The translations under genes and the position numbers were made by a program. From NCBI GenBank assembly GCA_000469685.2, contig LS997566.1:44131442-44195441 (forward strand): DNA of 64,000 nt. The letters run 5' to 3'. Position 1 is the first letter of the stretch, and every line of letters begins with the position of its first letter. This DNA is from Haemonchus contortus (Eukaryota; Nematoda; Chromadorea; Rhabditida; Trichostrongylidae). Positions 55,691 to 64,000 of this stretch are shown piece after piece. A model generated the notes under the pieces. The model saw nothing but the letters and a program-made list of their open reading frames with translations. It searched no databases and had not been told where the DNA came from.

Positions 55691-56163
55691 ATGGGTAAAA
55701 GTAAAAAGTCTGAAGAAGGTATTCCAGAAGGCGACTACGAGAAAGGGAAGAAGGTCAGTTCACGTCCTTCCGTCTTCTCCGAGTTTCTCTTTCTGATGCC
55801 TGTTCCAGATTTTCAAGCAACGATGCTTACAATGTCATGCAATTGATTCGATGGCGTCCAAGACAGGTCCCAGCCTGAATGGCTTAATTGGAAGGGAATC
55901 TGGTGGCGTAGAAGGTTTTTCTTATTCTGAAGCTAACAAGAAAAAGGTAGGTACGACGAGACCATACTGAAGAACCAGAAAACGTACGAATCAACCTAGT
56001 TAAGGGGGTAATATGGACACGGGAGACACTGTTCGACTATTTGGCTGATCCAAAGAAATACATTCCGGGTACGAAGATGGTATTTCCCGGTTTGAAGAAG
56101 CCCAAAGAACGTGCCGATCTCATCAAATACATCGAAGTCGAAAGTGCCAAAAAGCCATCGTAA
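55691..56163 (+). CDS. cyc-2: Cytochrome c, copy 2 (canonical)
   Basis: Three exons, 55691-55753, 55809-55946 and 56005-56163, encode 119 residues. The haem site is CLQCH, followed by [11 protein letters not shown]; the axial Met is in PGTKMVF; the end is [13 protein letters not shown]. Introns are only 55 and 58 bases, against 451 and 777 in copy 1, while exon 2 is 138 bases in both. This is the closer match to nematode cytochrome c (C. elegans cyc-2.1/cyc-2.2) and probably the ancestral copy. An AG acceptor (tctagttcag) 18 bases before the ATG is a likely trans-splice or 5' UTR splice site; AATAAA lies at 56,175-56,180. Same strand as copy 1, 1.5 kb downstream, so not a tight operon. Confidence 0.95.
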
Positions 56164-56180
56164 ATATTAATGAAAATAAA

Positions 56181-57294
56181 GCTACACGACTGTTTGACAC
56201 TTTAAGGACCTCTTCAGCTGATTTGCTTTGTATCGCCTGTACCACTTTGTTACCATGAAGAAGCTGTTTACTATAAATCGTGTGAACCAGAAGAAAATCC
56301 ACTCGTGGAAAGTATCTGGAGGATAGCCAAACAGTCAGTGAGACGATCTTCTATGTACACTTGCCCTTCTTGGTGGTACCGTAAGCTTGTGGAGAGACGT
56401 CCACTGTATCATCTGTTGCTTGCTCCGCTGACCCCCTGAGTGGGGGCCGGTAAAACCTTCACTCGTTCCTTCCGTAACCACTGCACTCTAATGAACTCCT
56501 CAAAATCAACGCGGGGCAAAGCAACTTTTCTGGAAGTAGTTCTATTAGGAAAAGAGGTAAGGGAGAAGAATGACGAAGGGGTTTGCCTGCATCCATTACG
56601 GGCCCAGCGATCCGATTCATACGGCGAGTAAACTGGTAAGGAGCCCATGTCTCGGGGACCCTGTTACACTTCTATGTTCGTGGCGAGTTCTGACGCTTTA
56701 GATGCCCTTTCACATCTTCATATACCGGTAATATTTGACATGACTCTCTTTTGAGATCGCTGAGAAAACAAGACGGATCTCAAAGTCCCGTGTTTCACAG
56801 TAATCTGTAGGCACATTCAAGCCCCCAAACAGCTGTCACCAATACGATGCAATAAAAAGGTATCAAAGGTATCCTGAGTGGAGCCTAAGAGGTTGGATGG
56901 TGGGCACTTTGGGGTTACTGTACCACACTTCCCTCCAGTGGTGGGCAATACTGACAACTACACTACAGAATTAACCAGATAGACGCAGATGTATGTACAT
57001 GAAGTAAACCCCAGGTATTGTAGAAACTTTAGCTACCGACCTACTTCAGTACTGGATTTGTGGAAAACATTTCATTATAGTTTTAATCCAATAAAAATCT
57101 GATAATCTGATGATAGCCAGAATTGAAAAGAGCAATGAGTGCATGACGTAAAAGCACATAAAGATTGAAGAGCAGGAGTATATATACTACTTAGACAATT
57201 CAAAAAAATATTTGCAAGTCATCAAAAGTTCCTCCTGTCCGTAGGGCGTAATGCACCCACTCGGAACAACTGTGCAGACCATCCTAATGCACTT
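56181..57294. other. Spacer after cytochrome c copy 2
   Basis: No gene seen. A block around 56,765 (CAAGACGGATCTCAAAGTCC) resembles 16,900 (CAAGACGGATTTCAAAGTCC) and 53,475, so an additional low-copy repeat is present but its ends are unclear. Confidence 0.45.
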
Positions 57295-57870
57295 TTACTC
57301 GAACAGAAGTTGTACCACATTCGGCTTGACCTCACCATCTGGGGGAATCATGTCCATGCAGTGATATTTAACAACACTCACCATTTCGGGTAATTTAGAT
57401 ATGTCGGTTTGGTCTAGGAAAATTGAACCGCCATTGCTTGTCTTGAAGGTGATGTTCTTTCCTCGACCGGCATGGAACCACATGTTACCGTCGACCATCA
57501 GAAGGCGTGACCTTGAAACAAAACTTTACTTCGGTTCTCACTAGCCCAAGCATTTGCTTCTGGCAAATTTTATTTTGTGGCGACAAAAAAATATATTTTT
57601 TGTGGGTTACTCTACAACGGCTTTTTATTTTTGAAAATCACGAAATGCAGTTCAGGTCAAACTTTCGGAATCTATTCCCAAAACTGTACTTATATGTATC
57701 AATCGCCTGTCCGCCATCGTTTAATATATTAGAAACAAAACAGAACTTCCAAAAGGCTACCTTGGCTCGTTGGTGTCATAGATCTCGATATCAGAATAGT
57801 CCTCTATTGCCGAAGCCGGATGCCATGGCATGATCCATAGGAAGAACACGAACGAACTGTAGGAGCCCAT
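57295..57870 (-). CDS. Small secreted protein, family not recognised
   Basis: Two exons, 57870..57761 and 57511..57295, encode 108 residues. The ATG begins MGSYSSFVFFLWIMPW followed by HPASA, a good signal peptide, then an acidic segment IEDYSDIEIYD. The splice (donor gtagcc, acceptor tttcaag, phase 2) joins NEPR to SRLLMVDGNMWFHAG. The mature part has one Cys (KYHCMDM) and no repeats, and ends VVQLLFE. I know no family with this pattern. It stands alone between the cytochrome c pair and repeats, on the opposite strand. Confidence 0.6.
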
Positions 57871-58261
57871 TTGGGAGGAATGGATCCCTTGAAAAGACAG
57901 TTCATTATGATAAATGTAGTCAAAAGAATGAACTGTTCAACAGGTAACATTCAGTTTCTAAGACAATTGAATTATAGGAAAAATATCACAGAACGATGGA
58001 AAATCACAGAAAAAAAAACCGAAAAAGCCCGAAAGAGTCAAGGGATTCGAAATCGACTAATGCAGAAAAGTAAATTATGGGCTGTCCTAGCTATTTCACT
58101 TACAGCAGAAGACTGCAGAAATTTCTAATATTAATAGAATTATGGCATAGCTATACCGTAGTTTTTCAATGAAATCGCCAAGCTTCATCGTAAGCCACGT
58201 GAAGTTGTGACTCCGCAGTACGCGTTTCGAAAGTCTTACAACGTTGGTATGGACAAAACGT

Positions 58262-58340
58262 CGGCCTTGGGCAGGACTCGAACTCGTACTTGTGCCCTGG
58301 GCACCGAGCTCTTTATCTCTTACTCTACCGAGACCCCGCT
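58262..58340 (-). repeat. Second, different tRNA-like sequence
   Basis: On the minus strand GTCTCGGTAGAGTAAG (A-box-like) is followed by GAGTTCGAGTCCTGCCC (B box, 58,286-58,270). It does not match the SINE family above. It may be a tRNA pseudogene or the head of another SINE; the cloverleaf does not close well. Confidence 0.4.
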
Positions 58341-59552
58341 TATCCTCACCACCTCTAATGGCCTCACGCACTAACCCGGACAGCACAAGTATGAATCCGA
58401 GTCCTATCCAAGACTGCACTTTTGTTCAGAACTCACCAGTCTTGTGAGCTCAGTACAAGCTGTTTCTTCCTTAGAATGAATAGAATGATCTTACGAAGAA
58501 GAGAAGAAAATAGATTAGCCGATTTTGTGGCTTTATAGCAGGAAGAAAAGCTTTTATCAGCACTTCATTAAAAACCGGAACCAGACTTCTGGAGTAAAGT
58601 GCTACTTTGAAAAGCGTGTTGAGACTTTTGGATTGAAAAATGCTCTCGTCTGGAGTAAAAGGGCTTCTCATAGAAAGATTATAGAGAAGTTTAGGTACAT
58701 TTTGTTCAAGAGAACGATTAATTCGCAATTTTTCTTTCCACAGTTGGGGTTTGTAGTCCACTGAACAGCAATAAGGTAAGAAGCTTGGTTCCCTGCATTT
58801 TGGTGTTCAATTAAAAGAGTGCGTGGCCGGAAAAACAGTCCTCAAATCGCAGAACTTGGCCCCACTAGGTGATACGGATGGAAAAAAAATAGAAAACTTG
58901 TCACAAAATCGAGAGACTTTAACATGAAGCACGAACGTTGAGGTGATTGAACCGTAATGGTCAACTGGTAGGAATGGCCCAGGCGGCTGTGAACGGTTGC
59001 GACCGACTGTCAACGCCGCGTAATAGATGAAATACGATCCGAGGCTATTCCATATAAACGAAATTGAGTATCAATAACATACCTGTCAGGGTTTCTCTTA
59101 ACAAAAAAAGTACAAACAATCAATTTGAACAGGTTCCGCATTAGATTTGTTTAAAAGGCTCCTGGGAATATCACCAGATTCCACCTTGAGTATTCCTGCC
59201 CTTTTATTGCTGAATTTATTCCTGAAAAGGCGCTACCAACATTTTGACACAAACATTTATAGTTTAGCTTGATGTCTACGAAAATTTCTATGGGACAATA
59301 GAGGATGTCGAAATAGGACTACGGTAATTGTTGCAAAATTTGAGCTTCCGCCGATGAACTTGGTGCTTACACGGTCAGAATTCCGTCCGCAGACATGACA
59401 CCTCCGCAAAGTTCTCAGTCATCGCTTTCGAAACTCACCATTTGTAGAGTGACTTTATTTACTTATCTATTATTCTTCCGAATTACACTCATCACATATA
59501 ATCACGTTACAATTAAGCTTATAATTTAATAATACAGATCCATATATTATCA

Positions 59553-59821
59553 TGGCGGAGGTGGAGTATTAGCAAGTGGCGCACTATCACATACGCGTGG
59601 TCACGCGTTCACATCCCGGATCGATGTCCACCTAGGCCAGCCAAGCCTTGAATCCCTTTAGGGTGGAGTAAATGATACCAGTCTCGCCCGAGAGGATAAA
59701 ACTGACTGACTTGTAATTGTATAGGCCAAATACGCATTCCAAAACGCTATTGCTTCTGAGTGGAATTCGATCGCGAAGGCGCATTCCAAGAATTGATTCT
59801 GCTCGATTTTATTTTCTATCC
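59553..59821 (+). mobile_element. tRNA-derived SINE
   Basis: Begins GGCGGAGGTGGAGTATTAGC, B box CGTTCACATCCC, rear block CGCTATTGCTTCTGAGTGG, tail TTTTATTTTCTATCC. Intergenic. Confidence 0.78.
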
Positions 59822-60182
59822 GCTCCTACCTGGACATAATCCAGGGTAAGGCACGTAAATGACATCCTGAAAACAAGAAGGGTTTTCCGTGGTTACCACT
59901 ACCTATCCAAGGCTTGATTTCAAGACGGTTGAGCTGAACTTTTCTGAGAACGCTTTAACCTGTCAAGTTCTATCTCTCAGCCATTTCCGAACACTCGGTC
60001 AACATAGACGCTGTTTGTTCAAGCAGAGGTGAAATAATGCCCCGCTAAAACGAGTTACTTAGATCGGTTAAACGATCACCGACCAATTTTTGCAATGGTT
60101 TCGCTCAGAATTTGTGAATTTGTAAATCAGGGAGTTTATGTACGAGTTTTTAGAATGGTTGACTCATGAATAGAGAGAGCGT

Positions 60183-60345
60183 TGGCGGAGGTGGTGTGCT
60201 GGCAAGTTGCGCTCTATCACATGCACGGTCAAGAACGAATGAATGAAACTCGGATCATTGACCACTTTAGGTCTTCCGTTTCCCAGGGGTCGGTGAATTC
60301 GTTTCTCAGGGGTCGGTGAATTCGATTCCAGGAGGTTACTCTACG
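60183..60345 (+). mobile_element. SINE 5' fragment
   Basis: Begins TGGCGGAGGTGGTGTGCTGG and CACTATCACATGCACGG-like sequence; the B box is disrupted, and a 25-base block (CAGGGGTCGGTGAATTCG) is duplicated in tandem at about 60,283-60,320. Confidence 0.6.
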
Positions 60346-61001
60346 TTGTTCTCAGTTGCTATGGTGACTCTTAGAGAGGATTTTCCGAAGCTTGACTCCT
60401 AAAAAGGATTTTTCCAAAGTGATCCGCTACATCGCTTTTGGACCTGAGATCAGAGCTTGGGGAGAGCGAAGGGTGGGGCGGTCCGCCTTATCTTATAGAC
60501 TGGGAAAACACTGGGGAAAACAGTATTTTTATGTATACACTCAGAGAAGATCATGGCATGGTAGAATGAATGCCCCTCCGTCTACTTGCTTCTTTTTCTC
60601 TTGTTCCTTTTTCTTTTGGGCTTTCCACCACTTACCTACAAGTTGTCTTTCCTGACTCTCCTTTGTGACCCATACTAATCTTCTTTATAGTTAAAATAGC
60701 GCAGCAGGCAGCGTATCATATCTCTCAGGTATCTGAATAAATTAACTTATGGGTACTAAAATCAAAAGAGGATGACACCAAGGCCTAAAAACTCTTTGAA
60801 ATATTCCAGGTCTTAGTTACTCAGCTTTTGCAGAGAAACCCGAGCTCCTGGCCGTCCTTCCCATGGTTTTTGACCTTTCCACAACACCACATGTTTCATG
60901 GTTTACTTGTACGTTTGATCGCAAAGGGTTCACACATTGAAATCCTTCAACGACAGCGCCGAAACCCTTCTGCAAATAGATTGGCGGTGGCGTTTGACAT
61001 G

Positions 61002-61009
61002 TATAAATA
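61002..61009 (+). promoter_or_regulatory. TATA box of the Gln/Tyr-rich gene
   Basis: TATAAATA lies 55-62 bases before the ATG at 61,064, a normal distance for a short 5' UTR. It suggests strong, regulated expression of this secreted product. Confidence 0.65.
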
Positions 61010-61063
61010 GACTGAGGTAGTTGGGAAAACTCTTAGCTATTCACTCCAAGCCTGGCACCAACC

Positions 61064-62173
61064 ATGAACAAGTAGGTTAAAAAAAAATTTGATAATAAGC
61101 AATATTTAATGCGATTGGTTTTGTATAAATATGGTTTTCAGACTGTATTTGTTATGTCTGCTTCTCACTGTCCGACAGGGCTACTCGCAGTACCTCTACT
61201 ATTACTATCCAATGACTAATACCCCCGTGTATTATTACTATCCAACGGCATCCTATCTACAACCCACAGCTACAGTTGGTAATGGTAACCAACAAGATCT
61301 GCTGCAACAGCAGCAGTACTACCAACAAGTGTACCCACAGCAACAGCAGTACATCGTGGATCAGCATACCCAACAACAACAACAACAGCCTCAACAACAG
61401 CTGTATCCTCAGCAACAACCTACCCAGCAACAGGTACTACAGTAATCAAGACGTTCGTACCGTTAGCATTTAAGCGATAGGCCCACCCCTGTCGAGCATA
61501 TTTTTCTTGGTGCCTCATCGAGGGAAGAAGGGAAAGAGGGAAAGCAACCACGTTGGCTTCAATCGTTCTCAAAGTTGGCCGCCCCAAGGAATGAGTCGTC
61601 AGAAAAACTCCCATTAACTCAGTTCCCAAACCAACATACGATTTCAGGTGAACCCAGCTGATCCACAGCAACAGCAGCTGTACTACAATCCTGGAGCCAT
61701 TCAACAGCCACTCCAACAGGCACAGACTCAGTATACCCAGGTATTTTGCGGCAGTAATTCTGCAGCGTTCTACCTGCACCTTATAAAGCCCCTTAAATGC
61801 AAATTGGCTATCTTTCAGCCAATTTATCAAGGCCAACAGTATGACTACTCCTCGCAACACCTTCAACAACAGCCACTACCCAATACGGTACCTCAAGATT
61901 TACCTATCAAAGCGTAAAATCAATACTGTTCATTTCTGTTTTGACGTCATTTTTCTTTTTTTTTGGGAATACACCAATATATATATTTGTTTAATGAAAT
62001 TCTTGGCTAATTGCCGATTGATAATTACTAAATGACTCTTTATAACCCCTTCCAACGTTCAGAAACTGCTCTTTTTTCAGCAAGGACAGCAACAAGTGTA
62101 TACAGCTCAAACAAATCAACAAGCAAATAGCCTACCGAGCAGCACTCAATACGTTGCCACTGGACGAAAGTGA
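61064..62173 (+). CDS. Secreted Gln/Tyr-rich protein
   Basis: Five exons, 61064-61071, 61142-61433, 61648-61740, 61819-61887 and 62081-62173, encode about 184 residues. The eight-base first exon (ATGAACAA) joins to give MNKLYLLCLLLTVRQGYSQ, a signal peptide; the ATG at 61,131 lies in the intron and is not the start. The mature chain begins with Tyr-rich YLYYYYP and YYYYPTASYLQP, then runs of Gln with Tyr and Pro (QQQQYYQQVYPQQQQ), and ends YVATGRK. All joins are in phase. Such low-complexity Gln/Tyr secreted proteins can be structural or prion-like (C. elegans pqn/abu type); no specific homologue is claimed. A TATA box sits at 61,002 and AATAAA at 62,188. Confidence 0.85.
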
Positions 62174-62187
62174 TTAGAAACTTATTG

Positions 62188-62193
62188 AATAAA
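62188..62193 (+). terminator. Polyadenylation signal of the Gln/Tyr-rich gene
   Basis: AATAAA lies 15 bases after the stop codon at 62,171-62,173, a compact nematode-like 3' UTR. Confidence 0.7.
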
Positions 62194-62303
62194 TCTTACT
62201 TTTACTTGTTCATATTCAGAATCAAAGAGTCGTCACAACCTCCCGGCATTACGTGGGTTTCCTCCTCATGAGACATTATAGAATACCCTCGTTGAAAGAG
62301 GTA

Positions 62304-62613
62304 GAGGTGGTGTAGTGGCAAGTGGCGGACTATCGCATACGCACGGTCACGGATCTGAATCCCAGATCGTTTTCGCCCTGAGCTAACCAGTCTTCCATCC
62401 TTTCGGGGTCGGTTAGTTGGTGACAAACTCGTCTGGGAGGATAAAAACACTGACCTGTAGATCAGCTGGCTACGGCAATTCATTGCATAGGCCACCCACG
62501 CATTCAATACGTCACTAGCATTCTGAATGGAAGTTGAATGAGTGGCTCATCCTCAAACAGGATCGATCAACACCACAAGACCTCTTACCCTTTATTTATC
62601 CTGCAGCCTAGTA
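62304..62613 (+). mobile_element. tRNA-derived SINE with 10-base target duplication
   Basis: A 310-base copy flanked by GAAAGAGGTA (62,294-62,303 and 62,614-62,623). A box TGGTGTAGTGG, B box GGATCTGAATCCC, tail ACCCTTTATTTATCC. It sits just after the Gln/Tyr-rich gene. Confidence 0.88.
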
Positions 62614-63004
62614 GAAAGAGGTAATCTATCAGTAGGAGTTTTACTTTGCATGGATTTATTCTGCCTGTTTGCCTGTGCCACGTTTTCGTGAGAGGAATGT
62701 ATGCCGATAGATGTTTTTTTGATTGTCACATTTGTTGAGCCAAAGCCCGTTTACTCGATAGACGCTGGCGAATTTACACGAACGGCTTACTTCTTTAAAG
62801 TAGTGAGAACTACCTTTAGCAGTAATTTTCACTTGTCACTACTGCCTGATAGCAATGAGTGCAGTTAAAAAGGTGCTGCGCTGAAGAAGGCGCTGTGATA
62901 TATTTGTATGTACCTAATCGTAAAGAACGTCATGAGGATGAGTAAATTTAAAGAGAGACCCCTCAATCCTTTTCGCTTTTTCGTGACAAAAGGATATCTT
63001 TTCT

Positions 63005-63255
63005 GGGTGTTGTGCAGTAGGAACAAAATTGCCGCGTCGCGACAAGAGAAACGTCGCGCGCGAAGGAATGTATTAGAATGTAGCGGTAAGTAGGAAACAT
63101 AGGAACAGAAGGAATAACAGTAAAAGCATGCGAAAACCAATAATCGCATATCGATCGCATGGAGAACGCTAGAACTGTTATAACGAGGCATATGATCCGC
63201 GACAGCCGCGTGCGGCGGATCGATTACACAAAACCGTTCCTACTGTCCGTCTCCC
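63005..63255 (+). mobile_element. MITE family A
   Basis: A 251-base copy with target repeats TATCTTTTC (62,995-63,003) and TATCTTTTT (63,256-63,264). More diverged than the copies inside the cubilin gene. Confidence 0.83.
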
Positions 63256-63519
63256 TATCTTTTTGTTTCAACACCTTCACCTATCACTTTCAATGTAGTT
63301 TTCATTCCCTGCCATCTCCATCCAGTGCTTCCATTCATATTCATTCCGAAACTTCAGTGCAGAGAATACAAGGAGAGAACAGTAAGCGGGAAAGAGGCCT
63401 GGGCACAACAATAAAAAAGAGACCAAAGGCTAAGAAGACCCGAGCTTCCCATTAAAGAATGTTTACCAGTGAATACGACTAATGAACGGTCATATGAGCC
63501 AGGCTCGTTGTTCGGGTTG

Positions 63520-64000
63520 AAGGCACAGTTCACGATGAAAAAGGTTTCGGAGATTTTCACATGAATTCGGGGCCCCCTCAGATACCATATGTGCCGAAAT
63601 AAGGTCGTAAAACGTTCTGGATAGGGCACAATAAGGGTCCTGAGAGTGGAGGACGAGAGGCCTCCGCCCCTCGCTAGGCTGACTACGAAATCCAATTGCC
63701 GTTCACCACTTTCGCATTGGAGCAACATTAGTGAACAATCGATAAGCTGATTGGCAAGTTGCCACGGACGGGCATGCAGATTTTGCTGCAAAATCAGCTG
63801 CTGCGTGTGTTGTGCGCAATTGCAGACACTGCGCCGCGTTCGTCTGACCCGCCCGAACACTTACCTTAACCGCGGTTTTCGGCTGTGTAACTCGTCCAAC
63901 CCCCTTTTACTTCATTTTTGACCCTTTGTTTTCCTTTTATTCGTCGTTTTTCGCGATTTCTGTTTGTCCATGCACTACTGCAGGTCATACCTATCATTTT
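63520..64000 (-). mobile_element. Shared-TIR element, interior type 1, cut by window edge
   Basis: Left end AAGGCACAGTTCACGATGA; the interior is colinear with 49,574 (CTCGCTAGGCTGACTACGAA). It continues beyond base 64,000. Confidence 0.78.

Larger units (their letters stand above)
57871..61001. other. Intergenic repeat-rich spacer
   Basis: Apart from the tRNA-like sequence (58,262) and two SINE copies (59,553 and 60,183) I see no gene. A frame at 60,392-60,655 has no domain or splice support. Confidence 0.45.

Noticed and set aside
56409..56648. Minus frame with RKVALPRVDFEEFIRVQW
   Set aside because: Looks protein-like locally but I found no splice continuation or family; left unannotated.
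63354..63860. 168-residue minus frame, longest of the window
   Set aside because: It crosses the edge of a shared-TIR element and has no domain; similar frames occur by chance in other copies of that repeat.
1..64000. Search for CRISPR, bacterial operons, phage or rRNA
   Set aside because: Intron-rich animal genes throughout; no regularly spaced direct repeats and no rRNA sequence recognised.

Overview
The window is animal nuclear DNA, almost certainly from a parasitic (strongylid, hookworm-like) nematode. Reasons: genes are split into many 20-340 base exons with GT-AG introns, there is a C. elegans-like pairing of a cubilin gene with cytochrome c, there is a candidate Gly/Trp-rich secreted peptide of the nematode NLP/caenacin style, and introns are loaded with Tc1, mariner (TTAGGTTGATGCATAATTA ends) and many short non-autonomous repeats. 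Species cannot be fixed from the sequence alone.

Layout. 1-5,280: repeat remnants, including a Penelope-like element 3' fragment with a hammerhead-like core (4,233-4,762). 5,292-5,506 (+): a tiny candidate secreted Gly/Trp-rich peptide gene. 5,784-52,421 (-): one very large gene for a cubilin-like endocytic receptor. I could chain about 80 exons by matching splice phase: an N-terminal helical region, 8 EGF domains, then 20 CUB domains, roughly 3,100 residues. Its introns hold most of the transposable elements in the window. 52,521-54,141 and 55,691-56,163 (+): two tandem three-exon cytochrome c genes; the first starts only about 100 bases from the first cubilin exon that I found. 57,295-57,870 (-): a two-exon gene for a small secreted protein that I do not recognise. 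61,064-62,173 (+): a five-exon gene for a secreted Gln/Tyr-rich protein with a TATA box. The rest is repeats.

Repeats. The most striking repeat is a roughly 280-310 base tRNA-derived SINE with clear A and B boxes and 10-14 base target-site duplications, present about 15 times. There are also five copies of a 251-258 base MITE with 9-10 base target duplications (Mutator-like), three copies of a GC-rich MITE of about 290 bases (also 9-base duplications), a family of elements that share one TIR (AAGGCACAGTTCACGATAA) but carry different interiors, two long fold-back elements, a decayed Tc1, and three mariner relics.

Functionally, the only sure links are architectural: cubilin is a secreted/peripheral multiligand receptor, the cytochromes c carry electrons in mitochondria, and the three small genes encode secretory-pathway products. 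Nothing suggests an operon. All exon borders are my own reading from splice signals and phase; the cubilin signal-peptide exon and its last two or three exons were not securely found.
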